Shown: in pieces, positions 17,777 through 26,969 of the stretch
Layout of the letters: each line of letters starts with the position of its first letter
Numbering within the stretch: position 1 is the first letter of the stretch
NCBI RefSeq assembly: GCF_001423105.1
Contig: NZ_LMNV01000003.1
Coordinates: 507,883 to 571,882, forward strand
Origin: Frondihabitans sp. Leaf304
GTDB lineage: Bacteria > Actinomycetota > Actinomycetes > Actinomycetales > Microbacteriaceae
Direction: 5' to 3'
Length of the DNA stretch: 64,000 bases
Position numbers and translations under genes: made by a program
Notes under the pieces: generated by a model
Databases searched by the model: none
Seen by the model: only the letters and a program-made list of their open reading frames with translations
Told to the model about the DNA's origin: nothing

Positions 17777-18262
17777 TCAGCCTGCGGAGTTGAAGCCCTC
17801 CGGCGGTGGCGCGATGTCGCACTTCGTGAGAGTCGAGGCAGGGACGCCAGAGAGGTCGACCGCACCGGTCGTGGGAACATCGACGCCCTCCTTCCGGAGG
17901 CAGTCGTCTTGCGCCTCGCGGTCGCGCTTCGCCTGCTCGTCTTTCTCGGCGACGGGCCTTTTGCCGAGCTTCTTCTCGACGGTCTTCGTGCAGGTCGTGG
18001 AGTCCGCCATCAGCGAGTCCGCGGTCTCGCCCTCGCCCAGGCTGAAATTCTGCGTTCCGTCGGCCTTCGGATCGGCGTACTCGTGCCCGGCGTCGCGCAT
18101 ACACCGGGCGAATTCGAGCTGCCAGTCTTGGAACGTGGCGGTCTCCTTCTCGCCGGAAGCACCTCCCGACGAATCGGAATCGGCGCTCGAGCAGGCGGAG
18201 AGCCCGAGGAGAAGAGGGGCTGCGACGAGCACGAGGGCCAGAGGCGCGAGAGGGGTTCTCAT
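17777..18262 (-). CDS. Putative lipoprotein upstream of the efflux genes
   Basis: A 161-residue exported lipoprotein of unknown function. The signal peptide MRTPLAPLALVLVAAPLLLG ends in the lipobox LSAC, followed by a Ser/Asp linker. The mature part is acidic with four cysteines, including FARCMRDAGHEY, TTCTKTVEKK and DDCLRKEGVD. Similar Cys-containing lipoproteins accompany MacAB-like operons in Actinobacteria and may bind peptide or stress signals; that is inference. It lies 118 bp upstream of the adaptor on the same strand and is probably co-transcribed. Confidence 0.8.
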   Translation of the reverse strand: MRTPLAPLALVLVAAPLLLGLSACSSADSDSSGGASGEKETATFQDWQLEFARCMRDAGHEYADPKADGTQNFSLGEGETADSLMADSTTCTKTVEKKLGKRPVAEKDEQAKRDREAQDDCLRKEGVDVPTTGAVDLSGVPASTLTKCDIAPPPEGFNSAG

Positions 18263-18434
18263 GGTGACGACTTTCTGATCGAGACGGCGAAGCTGCTGCG
18301 GCGCCGGTCGCGGTAAGCGACGAGACCTAGTTCATCGAATCGATCGCTTCGAGACCGTCAAGAAAATTGTTTATTTCATTTTGACATGTCGGAATCTAGG
18401 CTGAGAGCGACCCGACCCAGACAGGGAGTAATCA
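18263..18434. promoter_or_regulatory. Divergent regulatory region of lipoprotein/efflux genes and TCS
   Basis: 172 bp between divergent starts. The middle (18330-18400) is AT-rich for this genome. It contains an imperfect palindrome TCGAATCGATCGCTTCGA and a TTGACA hexamer near 18389, but no convincing -10 at 17 bp from it. It is the expected binding site of the adjacent response regulator. Confidence 0.5.
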
Positions 18435-19109
18435 GTGCGCGTGCTCATCGCCGAAGACGAGATCTATCTCGCCGAAGCCATCCAGACCGTTCTCGCGCGA
18501 GAAGGAATGGCCGTCGATGTCGTCCACGACGGCGATCAGGCTCTAGAGCGCCTCGCCGTCAACGACTACGACGCCGTCGTGCTCGACCGCGACCTACCCG
18601 GCACTCACGGCGACGACGTCTGCCGCGCCATCGTGGCGGCTGAATCCGGTTCGGCCGTTCTCATGCTCACCGCGTCCGGCCACCTCGACGAGAAGGTGGC
18701 GGGCTTCGAGCTGGGCGCCGACGATTACCTCACCAAGCCCTTCGCGTTCCCGGAGCTCATCGCTCGTCTCCGGTCGCTGGCTCGGCGCCCGCGAGAGGCG
18801 CGCCCGCCGGTCTTCGAAGCGTCGGGGGTCAAGCTCGATCCCTTTCGGCGGGAGGTCTACCGTGACGGCCGCTACGTCAAGATGACCCGCAAAGAATTTG
18901 CAGTCCTGGAGGTGCTGATGGCCGCCTCGGGAGGTGTCGTCAGCGCCGAGAGGCTGCTCGAAAAGGCCTGGGACGAAAACGCCGATCCGTTCACGAACTC
19001 CGTGCGGGTGACCATCTCCACTCTCCGGAGACGACTCGGCGAGCCGTGGGTGATCGAGACGATTTCGGGTTCCGGCTACCGCTTCACGAACACGTCGAGG
19101 GCTCTATGA
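18435..19109 (+). CDS. OmpR-family response regulator
   Basis: A 224-residue two-component regulator. The receiver domain has the acidic pair EDE (residues 7-9), phospho-acceptor Asp51 in VVLDRDLPG, and lysine in LTKPFAF. The C-terminal winged helix ends GSGYRFTN. It starts at GTG 18435 with GGGAG eight bases upstream. The stop overlaps the kinase start by four bases. Genomic position makes the divergent lipoprotein/efflux operon the probable target. Confidence 0.95.
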   Translation: MRVLIAEDEIYLAEAIQTVLAREGMAVDVVHDGDQALERLAVNDYDAVVLDRDLPGTHGDDVCRAIVAAESGSAVLMLTASGHLDEKVAGFELGADDYLTKPFAFPELIARLRSLARRPREARPPVFEASGVKLDPFRREVYRDGRYVKMTRKEFAVLEVLMAASGGVVSAERLLEKAWDENADPFTNSVRVTISTLRRRLGEPWVIETISGSGYRFTNTSRAL

Positions 19110-20269
19110 GAACCGGCTCTCGGCTCCTCCGCCTCCTGGCGCCGAATGCCAGTGCTCGGCTCCGGCTCACGATCGCCTTCACGCTCTTGGTGACGACCGT
19201 GGGCGCCGCAATCGTCATCTCGATCTATCTCGTCATGACCTACGTGCCCACCTACCGCATCCGCAGCGCTGAGAGCGACGTCCCGGCGAGCGAGGAGCCG
19301 TTCGCCCGCACGGGGTTGGGCGAGGGCACGACGACCCGCACATCCACCGACTCGGTCACTTTCTTGAGCGTCTCCACCGAGACCGACATCCTCCGCACCC
19401 TGCTCACCACGTCGCTGATCGTCTTCGCGGCCGTACTCCTTATCGGGGTCTTCTGCAGCTGGATCGTCGCGGGCCGTGTGCTGCGACCGGTCGAGCAGAT
19501 CACCGAAGCCGCCAGGCGGGCCTCCTCCGGCAGTCTCGACCACCGCATCGAACTCACCGGCCCGAACGATGAGTTCCGCCGCCTGGCCGAGACCTTCGAC
19601 GACATGCTCGAACGACTCGACCGCTCGTTCGAGGCGCAGAAGCGGTTTGCCGCCAATGCCTCCCACGAGCTCCGCACTCCGCTCGCCACGACGCAGGCGA
19701 TCCTTGATGTGGCCCTCCTCGACCCCTCGGAAGTCGAGGTCGAGAGCTTCTGTACCAAACTGCGAGAGACCAACTCCCGCAACATCGCCATGGTCGAGGC
19801 GCTGCTCGCATTGTCGGACGCCCGGGCAGGAACGACTGCAGGCGAGCGGGTCGAGCTCGACGACGTCGCGCGCGAGGTGATCGACACGGCCCGCGCCGAT
19901 GCCGAAGCCAGGGGAATCGATGTGCACTCGGCCGTCCTCGGATCCTCGGTCACCTGCGATCCCGCCCTGATCCGCATGCTTGTAGGCAATCTCATCGCAA
20001 ACGCGATCCGCTACAACGTGACCGGCGGCGACATCTGGATCACCGTCTCGGGCGGCCGAATCCGCGTCGAGAACACGGGGGTGCCGGTCGCCGACGACGA
20101 CCTCGCCCGACTCAGCGAGCCGTTCTTCCGCTCCGCGGGCCGGATCGCAGGATCCCACGGGCTCGGCTTGGCACTCGTCGACGCGATCGCGACGGGGCAC
20201 GGCGCGCACCTCGACGTCTCGGCGCGCGACACGGGCGGCCTCGTCGTCGAGGTCGAATTTCCTCGCTGA
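19106..20269 (+). CDS. Sensor histidine kinase
   Basis: A 387-residue membrane kinase. Two helices (about 24-48 and 100-122) flank a short extracytoplasmic loop of about 50 residues, then HAMP, the H-box NASHELRTPLATT, N-box NLIANAIRYN and G-box GLGLALVDAIATGHGA. The small sensor loop is typical of kinases that detect cell-envelope stress through an associated transporter or within the membrane. The ATG at 19106 lies in an ATGA overlap with the regulator gene. No gene follows in this operon. Confidence 0.94.
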   Translation: MRTGSRLLRLLAPNASARLRLTIAFTLLVTTVGAAIVISIYLVMTYVPTYRIRSAESDVPASEEPFARTGLGEGTTTRTSTDSVTFLSVSTETDILRTLLTTSLIVFAAVLLIGVFCSWIVAGRVLRPVEQITEAARRASSGSLDHRIELTGPNDEFRRLAETFDDMLERLDRSFEAQKRFAANASHELRTPLATTQAILDVALLDPSEVEVESFCTKLRETNSRNIAMVEALLALSDARAGTTAGERVELDDVAREVIDTARADAEARGIDVHSAVLGSSVTCDPALIRMLVGNLIANAIRYNVTGGDIWITVSGGRIRVENTGVPVADDDLARLSEPFFRSAGRIAGSHGLGLALVDAIATGHGAHLDVSARDTGGLVVEVEFPR

Positions 20270-20322
20270 CGCCGATCAGCGCGCTTGAGAATTAGGGCGG
20301 CCGGGCCAGCAGGCCGGAGGCG

Positions 20323-20520
20323 CTACCAGTGCGGAGGCTTGTCGGCCTTGAGTCGCGAGTCGTTGTCGCCCGAATCGCGGCGCCGGTCGACGGGGGCCGG
20401 GTTCGGGTCGGATCCGGGAGCGGGGTCGGTGGTCACACGGCGGCCGGAGCGACGCTGACCGCGCACCGGAGAGGTGGCCCGCGGGGGTGCCGCGGGATCC
20501 TGAAGGTCGTCTTCGGCCAT
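20323..20520 (-). CDS. Small basic protein downstream of the helicase-like gene
   Basis: A 65-residue Pro/Arg/Asp-rich protein beginning MAEDDLQDPAAPPRATSP. It is probably disordered, without a membrane segment. The ATG is 3 bp after the stop of the large helicase-like gene, so it is probably coupled to it. Codon bias alone is weak evidence at this length. Unknown function, and it could be a chance frame. Confidence 0.45.
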   Translation of the reverse strand: MAEDDLQDPAAPPRATSPVRGQRRSGRRVTTDPAPGSDPNPAPVDRRRDSGDNDSRLKADKPPHW

Positions 20521-20523
20521 GAC

Positions 20524-23500
20524 TCAGGCGTGGTTGACGTGCGAGCGGGCCCCCACGACCGGTGCCTGCTGGATGGGTACCGGCTGCGTGTGGGTCGCGC
20601 CGATCCCGAGCACGTCGGCGATGCGAGTCGCGACGGCGTCGGGGTCGGTGAAGAGCTGGAAGGCGTGCACGCGCACGTAGTGCCAGCCGAGACGGCGAAG
20701 GATCTCGGGGCGCTCACGCAAGGACTCACGGAGGCTCGAGGTGACGAGCGTCGAGTCGGTCTCGATGGTGACGCAGACGCCGTCGTTCGCGCAGACAAGG
20801 CCGAGCTTGCCGCGGTGTCCGAGCGCCACGGGAATGCCCTTGGCCTCGAGGCGCCGAGCGAGGTCGACCAGCATCGGATCGGAATCATCGGGAACGTGCT
20901 CGGCCGTCGTGCGGACCTGCACCTCGCTCAGGATCTCGGAGAGCGCGACGGTGCCGTGCCCCATGCGGTCGGCGTCGATGTGCGACGGCTGGAAGCAGGT
21001 GACGATCACCATCGAGCGGCGGGCCCGGGTCATGGCCACGGCGAGGAGTCGCTCTCCGCCCGGCTGCCCGAGCGAACCGAAGTCGCTGAGTACGCGGCCG
21101 TGCGGTGTGCGGCCGTAGCCGATCGAGAAGATCACGTGATCGCGGCTCTGGGCGACGCTCTGCTCGAGGGTCGCGACGACGAAGGGCTCGCGGCGGTCGC
21201 CGATCACGAACTCGGTCAGGTCTTTGTGTCCGCTCACGGCGGTCAGAACGGCCTGCTGCACCCGGATGGCGTGCTTCGCGCTGGCGGTGATGACCATCAG
21301 CGACTCGGTGGGGCGCGAGCGGGCGTGCTCCAGGACGAGCGCGACGACCCGGTCGACCTCGGCGTCGACGCTTTCGACGGCACCGGACTCGGGGTCGGGC
21401 ACAGCGGTGCCGCCCGACACGTAGTCGAGGGCGATGCTGCCGTGACCGAGGAAGCTCCCGGCCCACGGAAGCGACTCGATTCGACCTCCGTAGAAGCGAC
21501 GGTTGACGAGCTCGGCGAGGTCTTCGCCGCCGGCGCGATAGCTGCGGGTCAGCGACAGCGTCGGCAGCAGGGTCGAGAGACGAGCGAGAGCCGACTCTTC
21601 GTGCAGCTGCTCGAGGCGCGACTCGGCGGTCGCGACGGCGTCGAAGTCGTCACCGGATTCAGGATCCGTCGGCCCGCGTTTCACGACTCGGGCCGGCGCC
21701 TCGTCGACGTACGGCGCGATCGCGATCGAGAAGTCGGACGGCGTCTCGGTCACGGGGTCACCGAAGGCCACGGTCTGCTTGCCGCGACGAATCGCGCCTA
21801 CGTTCTCGGCAAGCGTGGTGGCCCCGGCGTCGACGAGGATCACCGTGTCGAAGGGCACGGTGTCGGCGATGCGGTGCACCTCGTAGGGCGAGGCGATCCA
21901 GACCGGTGCGACGGAGCGCGAGAGGTGCGGGGCGGCGTCTTGCAGCATGCGGCTGGAGACGTTCGGGTGCTGCAGCAGGCGCTTGAGCTGCGCGGCCTCT
22001 TCGGGCCAGTCGACGAGACCAAGCTTCCAGTTCTCGGCGAGCTGCCATCCGAGCGACTGGGCGCTTCCGGCGGCGTGCGCCTCGTCGACGAGACGGAAGT
22101 CTGCTTCGAGCCGGTCGAGCATGCCGGTGTTGGCGCCGAGCAGTGCCCGATCGGCCTCGAGGAGCGACTCGAGAGCGGAGCGCCACCAGGCGAGCTCGAG
22201 CTCGGCGGCGACCTGCGCTTCGGGCACGTGCCGGTTGGCGAGGTCGGTGATGAGCGGCGAGAGCTCGAGGTCGCGCAGGGTCGTCATGAGCTCGGTGCGC
22301 TCCTGCAGGTTGCCGAGCACGTCGCTGTCGGCGGCCAGCACCTCGAGCTTCTGCTGCAGCTCGTCGATGCCGATGGCTTCGAGGAGATCTTCGCCGGTGA
22401 GCCCGAGCGGCTTGTCGAGCTGCGCCAGGTCATCGGCGACGTGGCGATAGAGCGAGATGGTGTCGGTGACGCCGGTCGGCACCTCGGGCGGGGTGCCGGC
22501 AGCGACGTAGCGCTGCCAGAGGATGCGCTGCTGCTGCACGCGCTCGAGCGCCTCGTGGAGATCGGCTACGTGCATGCCCGGGCGCACATACTCGCGGGCG
22601 AGCTTCTTCAGACGGCGGCGATCTCCGCCGGACATCTGCCCATCGCGACGCCCCGAGGTCGCTTCGACGAGCTCGGCGACGCTGCGCTCGAAGACGACGG
22701 GGAGGAACTTGTCGAGGGTGTCGCGGACATCGGCGAGCAGGCGCAGGTAGATGCCGAGCTCGTGGATGCTGACGAAGGGACGCATGCGCGTCGCGCCCAC
22801 GACCTCGTTCGCCCGCTCGAGCAGGTGCGGCACGTCGCGATGGAAGAGGTTCTTGGCCAGCTGGTGGGCCTGGCCGGCGGTGGGCCCGGATCCTGCACCG
22901 TCGTCGAACCGCGCGCCGTACCAGGGCGAGTCGCCCGGCCCGTAGAGGAACTCGCCGAGGTTGGCCGCGTTGACCATGGTCTCGGCGACCCGACCGCGGC
23001 CCTCGACCATGGACTCGACGCTCTTGCGGCTCAATCGGGCGGTGGTCGCCGGGGAGGCCGGGAGCAGCGCGAGACGCGCGAGTTCGGTCAGGCAGTCGAG
23101 AACCGAGACGCCGAGCACCGGGTCTTTGCGGCTAAGCGCACCGCGGTAGTCGACGAGCACCCGGCGCAGGCGCACGAGAGCGTCGTCGACCTCGGCCATG
23201 CCGGGCTGCTTGGCCTTCTCGTTCCGGCCGATGGCTCGGATCACATCGCGGCGCAGCGTGGTCGGAGAGACGGCGACACCGTTCAGACCGATCTCGGTGA
23301 GGCGCGACGAGATCGCCCCGAGCGTGGCTCGGCGGGCGCTGACGACGAGCACGCGCTTGTTCTGCGCCACCAGGGTGCCGATGGTGTTGACGATCGTCTG
23401 CGTGCCGCCGGTGCCGGGGAGCGTCTTGACCACGACCGAGTTGCCGGCGGTGATCTGCGCGACGACGTTCTCTTGCTCGGTGTCGGCGTCCAGGAGGAGC

Positions 23501-24384
23501 GTATCTGTTTCGGGGCTGCGCTCGTCCTGCGGCGTCGGCGAGACGGGGCGGTATGCCGAACGGATCTGCTGCTGAGCGCTGGGGTTGCCCGCCAGAGCGT
23601 CGAGAACGAGGTGCGAGAGGTCGCCGGCGTCTTCGACCATGGCGTCGGAGACCGCGGCGAAGGTCGAGACGACGAGTCGCGGCTGCACGGTGAAGCCGTC
23701 GAGGTGAGCGGTCAGTCCGCGCAGGCGGTCGATGACCGGGTTCGGGGTGAAGGATCCCTCGCGGTCGGCGAGCGCGACGAAGGCCGGCGCGTCGAGCGTG
23801 ATGCCGAACTGGTCGTGCAGCGCATCGGCCAGCGCCGGGTTGAGGAACGGGGCACCCAGCAGCTTGACCTCGAAGTCGCGCCCGTGGCGGCGGATCGCCA
23901 GGGGGCGGAGCAGCAGGGGTGCACGGAAGGTCTCGCCGGCGTATGCCCACTGCGCGATGCCGATGGCGAGGTGAACGGCATCGATGCCGCGGACGGTAGC
24001 CAGCTCGAGTCCCTTGGCGGCGATCTCGCCCGCGGCGATCCGGGCCGTGCGGAGGGCGAGGTCGTCGCGAATCAGGCTGGAGAGGAGAGTCGTCTTGCCC
24101 GTGATGAACTGCGCGAGGCCACCGGGATGGGTCGTGCTCAGCTCGATGCGTGTGCGGGGCGCGTCACGGAAATGCAGAAGGGTGGATTCCCCACCGACCG
24201 CATCGAGGCGGGCCCGCCAGCCCTCCCACACCGGGTCGGCGACGTTCCCGACCGCGAGGGAGGGATCGCCGAGACTCAGGGTGTGCGGTTGAGTCTGGTT
24301 CGACCCCGGGGTCGAGTCGGAGAGGGGCGGCAGACCGGAGTCGATTCCGTCGCCGTCGCCGTCAGTACTGTCGAGACGCCACAC
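20524..24384 (-). CDS. Giant SF1 helicase-like protein with degenerate ATPase and nuclease motifs
   Basis: A 1286-residue protein with the overall order of DUF4011/DNA2-NAM7-like SF1 proteins carrying a C-terminal REase_MTES_1575-like domain. The Walker A position reads KTLPGTGGTQTIVNTIG: the invariant lysine of GxGK(S/T) is glycine. The Walker B position reads VILVDAGATTLAENVGAI: DE has become DA. The late motif AVAMTRARRSMVIVT is intact. The C-terminal part (IETDST, then LRERPEILRRLGWHYVRVHAF) keeps the fold signature but lacks the usual first Asp of PD-(D/E)xK. It starts at GTG 24384 after AAGG. It is possibly a conserved non-hydrolysing paralogue. The reading frame is uninterrupted, so this is not an obvious pseudogene. 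Confidence 0.8.
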   Translation of the reverse strand: MWRLDSTDGDGDGIDSGLPPLSDSTPGSNQTQPHTLSLGDPSLAVGNVADPVWEGWRARLDAVGGESTLLHFRDAPRTRIELSTTHPGGLAQFITGKTTLLSSLIRDDLALRTARIAAGEIAAKGLELATVRGIDAVHLAIGIAQWAYAGETFRAPLLLRPLAIRRHGRDFEVKLLGAPFLNPALADALHDQFGITLDAPAFVALADREGSFTPNPVIDRLRGLTAHLDGFTVQPRLVVSTFAAVSDAMVEDAGDLSHLVLDALAGNPSAQQQIRSAYRPVSPTPQDERSPETDTLLLDADTEQENVVAQITAGNSVVVKTLPGTGGTQTIVNTIGTLVAQNKRVLVVSARRATLGAISSRLTEIGLNGVAVSPTTLRRDVIRAIGRNEKAKQPGMAEVDDALVRLRRVLVDYRGALSRKDPVLGVSVLDCLTELARLALLPASPATTARLSRKSVESMVEGRGRVAETMVNAANLGEFLYGPGDSPWYGARFDDGAGSGPTAGQAHQLAKNLFHRDVPHLLERANEVVGATRMRPFVSIHELGIYLRLLADVRDTLDKFLPVVFERSVAELVEATSGRRDGQMSGGDRRRLKKLAREYVRPGMHVADLHEALERVQQQRILWQRYVAAGTPPEVPTGVTDTISLYRHVADDLAQLDKPLGLTGEDLLEAIGIDELQQKLEVLAADSDVLGNLQERTELMTTLRDLELSPLITDLANRHVPEAQVAAELELAWWRSALESLLEADRALLGANTGMLDRLEADFRLVDEAHAAGSAQSLGWQLAENWKLGLVDWPEEAAQLKRLLQHPNVSSRMLQDAAPHLSRSVAPVWIASPYEVHRIADTVPFDTVILVDAGATTLAENVGAIRRGKQTVAFGDPVTETPSDFSIAIAPYVDEAPARVVKRGPTDPESGDDFDAVATAESRLEQLHEESALARLSTLLPTLSLTRSYRAGGEDLAELVNRRFYGGRIESLPWAGSFLGHGSIALDYVSGGTAVPDPESGAVESVDAEVDRVVALVLEHARSRPTESLMVITASAKHAIRVQQAVLTAVSGHKDLTEFVIGDRREPFVVATLEQSVAQSRDHVIFSIGYGRTPHGRVLSDFGSLGQPGGERLLAVAMTRARRSMVIVTCFQPSHIDADRMGHGTVALSEILSEVQVRTTAEHVPDDSDPMLVDLARRLEAKGIPVALGHRGKLGLVCANDGVCVTIETDSTLVTSSLRESLRERPEILRRLGWHYVRVHAFQLFTDPDAVATRIADVLGIGATHTQPVPIQQAPVVGARSHVNHA

Positions 24385-24534
24385 ATATCGACCTTAAGCG
24401 GTGCGACCCGGGAATGTGGGGAGGACGAGCTGTTTTTCGTCAGACGAGACTCCTTCGACGACGGCTTCTGCGAGGCGACGTAATAACTCGTCGATGCTGC
24501 GCACACAGAGTCGAGCATCTTTCGCATATTGCAA

Positions 24535-24620
24535 AAGCCTGTTACCGCAATGAAGATGCCGTTACATATCGATGTATGCCATGATATGCGCATATAGCCG
24601 GAGGGCCTCCGGCACATATC
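24535..24620. promoter_or_regulatory. AT-rich palindromic region before the OrfA-like gene
   Basis: The 261-bp gap between divergent genes has unusually AT-rich sequence. It includes the palindrome ATATGCGCATAT, several CATAT steps (ACATATCGATGTAT) and GCCGGAGG-G-CCTCCGGC. These are plausible operators or promoter parts; the binding protein is unknown, the HTH gene downstream being one candidate. Confidence 0.45.
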
Positions 24621-24645
24621 CGTCAGCACACGTCGAGAGTCAGTC

Positions 24646-25044
24646 ATGCCATTCGAACAGAAGTACTCCCCCGACACGCGTGAGGCCTCGCTGGCCCGCG
24701 TGCTCGAGCGCCGCGAAGCCGAGCCGGGCAATCGCGCCATCATCCGCGAGACGGCCGACGAGTTCCAGGTCGGCGAGCAGTCGCTCCGCGGCTGGATCCG
24801 TGCACACGAGAAGGCGAACGCCCCCGACGAGCTCGCCTCCGAAGCACCCGAGGTCGTCGAGACCGCCGCGGCTCCGGTCGCAGCGGCCCCCGAGGCGCCG
24901 GCCGAGCCGTCGGTCCGGCGGGGTCGCCCGAGTGCCGCCGCGTCGGCAGACGCGCGAGTGGCCGAGCTCGAGACCGAGGTCGCCAAACTGCGCCGTGACC
25001 GTGAGACCCTCAAGAGCGCCCTCGCCGTCCTGCTCTCGGACTAG
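24646..25044 (+). CDS. Orphan IS3-OrfA-like HTH protein with C-terminal coiled coil
   Basis: A 132-residue protein. Residues 1-55 match the transposase OrfA helix-turn-helix (KYSPDTREASLARVLERR, then VGEQSLRGWIRAHEKA). The centre is an Ala/Pro/Glu linker unlike normal OrfA. The last 35 residues form a leucine-zipper-like helix (VAELETEVAKLRRDRETLK). There is no OrfB, inverted repeats or target duplication nearby, and codon use is native. It is probably a domesticated DNA-binding protein, with function unknown. It is followed 32 bp later by the DUF1508 gene. Confidence 0.7.
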   Translation: MPFEQKYSPDTREASLARVLERREAEPGNRAIIRETADEFQVGEQSLRGWIRAHEKANAPDELASEAPEVVETAAAPVAAAPEAPAEPSVRRGRPSAAASADARVAELETEVAKLRRDRETLKSALAVLLSD

Positions 25045-25076
25045 TCTTCATCCACCGTCATCGACAAGGGGTACTC

Positions 25077-25274
25077 ATGCCTGGCAAGTTCGTCCTCACC
25101 AAGACCGAAGACGGAGCCTTCCGCTTCGCCCTCGTCTCCACCACCGGGCAAGTGATCGCCACGAGCGAGAACTACAGCACCAAAGGCGCAGCGCAGAACG
25201 GCATCGATTCCGTTCGCGATCACGCGACTGACGCGGTCGTCGACGACCAGACCGGGCGCGACCTCCTGCTCTAG
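25077..25274 (+). CDS. DUF1508 (YegP-like) protein
   Basis: A 65-residue single-repeat DUF1508 protein. The beta-hairpin FVLTKTEDGAFRFALVSTTG and the following ENYSTKGAAQNGIDSVR match the family; YegP of E. coli has two such repeats. Function is not established. The ATG at 25077 is 32 bp after the OrfA-like gene on the same strand. Confidence 0.85.
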   Translation: MPGKFVLTKTEDGAFRFALVSTTGQVIATSENYSTKGAAQNGIDSVRDHATDAVVDDQTGRDLLL

Positions 25275-25344
25275 CCACGACGTCACCCCTCGACATCGAG
25301 GGATTCTCGAACATCGCTGCCATGCCGACCGCTAGCGTCGAGCT

Positions 25345-25977
25345 ATGGCCTCGCCGTACGAGTGCATCCTGGGGGACGAACTCGACAATCTGCACCCGCG
25401 TCTGCGGGCGTACTTCGGCGCGATCCCCGAGGGGTCGGTCGGCCGGGGGCAGGGCACGTTCGACGTGGTGGGCACCCCGCGCCGGTGGCTGTGGCCGGCG
25501 CTGCGGATCCTGAGTTTTCAGGGCATCGCCTTTCCGGTCTGGGCCGCCGACGTTCCCTTCGACGTCGAGAACCGCCCCGTGGTCGACGCAGCCGGACACA
25601 CGGCAGTCGCCGCCGTACGGACCTTCCACTTCGGCGCACGCCACGGCGGTACGCGCACCATGGTCGATGCCATCACGGCTGAGCCCGCGGGCCTCGTCGA
25701 TCACCTCGGCCCATCACGTCTGCTGGGCGCGGAGCTCTCGGCGACCGTGCGGGACGGGTCGTTGCGCCTGGATTCCCGCGGTCTCACCATTCGGGTCGGA
25801 CGCCGCCGGATGGCACCCCCCCGTGCTCTCGCCCCGCGCGTCGCCCTCACCGAGCGCTTCGACGACGACGTCGACCGCCAGCACGTCACGGTGATCCTCT
25901 CGCTGCCACTCGTCGGCCGGGTCTACGAATACTCCGGCCACTTCGACTACGCCATCACTCTGGAAGAGGCACCATGA
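25345..25977 (+). CDS. DUF4166 domain protein
   Basis: A 210-residue protein. The DUF4166 domain fills it, with the markers LHPRLRAYFGAIPEG, VGRGQGTFDVVG and a C-terminal YEYSGHFDYAI. There is no signal peptide; one mildly hydrophobic segment (LRILSFQGIAFPVWAA) could contact membrane. Its stop overlaps the next start by four bases, and the two genes are often neighbours or fused in Actinobacteria. Function unknown. Confidence 0.82.
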   Translation: MASPYECILGDELDNLHPRLRAYFGAIPEGSVGRGQGTFDVVGTPRRWLWPALRILSFQGIAFPVWAADVPFDVENRPVVDAAGHTAVAAVRTFHFGARHGGTRTMVDAITAEPAGLVDHLGPSRLLGAELSATVRDGSLRLDSRGLTIRVGRRRMAPPRALAPRVALTERFDDDVDRQHVTVILSLPLVGRVYEYSGHFDYAITLEEAP

Positions 25978-26942
25978 CCGACCGCATCGTCATCGCCGGG
26001 GCTTCGGGCTTCATCGGCGACCACCTCGCCCACGTGTTCCGCGCCGAAGGCTCCGACGTGAAGCTGATCGGGCGCACCGGCCCCGATGCGCGCTGGGGAG
26101 AGACGACCAGGATCCGGCAACTCGTCGATGGAGCCGACCTCGTCATCAATATGGCCGGCAAGAGTGTCAACTGCCGCTACGACGAGGCGAATCGGCGGGA
26201 GATCCTCCGGTCGCGCATCGAGACGACACGCGAGCTGGGCGAGGCGATCGCTGCGAGCGACAACCCGCCGCCCCTCTGGCTCAACTCATCGACGGCGACC
26301 ATCTACCGCCACGCCGAAGACCACCCGCAGACCGAGTCGACCGGCGAGATCGGCCGGGGCTTCTCGGTGTCGATCGCCACGACCTGGGAGGACGAGTTCT
26401 TCGCGCGCGACCTACCCGGCACCCGCCGTGTCGCCCTGCGCATGGCGATCGTGCTCGGCGACGGCAGCGCGCTCGTGCCCCTTATCAACCTCGCCCGCGC
26501 CGGCCTCGGCGGCCCTCAGCTCGACGGGCCGTGGCCGTCGACGGCAGCTCGACGCGAGGCCGGCACGTATCACGCGTTCGGTGCGGCGGGAGGGCGGCAG
26601 AAGTTCAGCTGGATCCACATCGACGACGTCGTCGGCAGCATCCGGTTTCTGCGCGAGCACGACGAGATCGAGGGCGTCGTCAACCTCGCCTCCCCGAACC
26701 CCAGCGACAACCGCACGATGATGCGCGATCTGCGCCATGCGCTCGGCGTCCCGTTCGGCCTGCCCGCGTTCCGGTGGATGCTCGAGCTCGGTACGGCGGC
26801 GATCCGCACCGAGGTCGAGCTCGTGCTCAAGAGCCGCTGGGTCGTGCCCGAGCGGCTGACCGCGGCCGGCTACGAGTTCGAGCACCCGTACCTCGACGAG
26901 ACGCTCAAGTCGATCGTGGCGGAGCGGGCTGCGCGCGCCTGA
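25974..26942 (+). CDS. TIGR01777 / YfcH-like epimerase
   Basis: A 322-residue atypical SDR. The NAD(P)-binding GASGFIGDHLAH motif is at the N-terminus, followed by INMAGKSVNCRY, the marker FSWIHIDDVVG, and a C-terminal DUF1731 helical region (LPAFRWMLELG). The catalytic YxxxK of classical SDRs is not obvious, as in this family. The start overlaps the DUF4166 gene (ATGA). The plant homologue of this family acts in plastid division, but no bacterial substrate is known. Confidence 0.88.
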   Translation: MTDRIVIAGASGFIGDHLAHVFRAEGSDVKLIGRTGPDARWGETTRIRQLVDGADLVINMAGKSVNCRYDEANRREILRSRIETTRELGEAIAASDNPPPLWLNSSTATIYRHAEDHPQTESTGEIGRGFSVSIATTWEDEFFARDLPGTRRVALRMAIVLGDGSALVPLINLARAGLGGPQLDGPWPSTAARREAGTYHAFGAAGGRQKFSWIHIDDVVGSIRFLREHDEIEGVVNLASPNPSDNRTMMRDLRHALGVPFGLPAFRWMLELGTAAIRTEVELVLKSRWVVPERLTAAGYEFEHPYLDETLKSIVAERAARA

Positions 26943-26969
26943 CGGTGAGGTGTAGCCGGCGCCTTAACG

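Noticed and set aside
18389..18410. TTGACA as a promoter for the response regulator
   Set aside because: No -10 hexamer at 16-18 bp; only recorded as part of the regulatory region.
20329..24483. Open frame of 1384 codons on the plus strand
   Set aside because: It is antisense to the helicase-like gene; the composition (Arg/Gly/Asp/Val-rich, no motifs) is what GC-rich codon bias produces in the complementary frame.
24646..25044. Insertion sequence at the OrfA-like gene
   Set aside because: No OrfB, terminal inverted repeats or target duplication found on either side.
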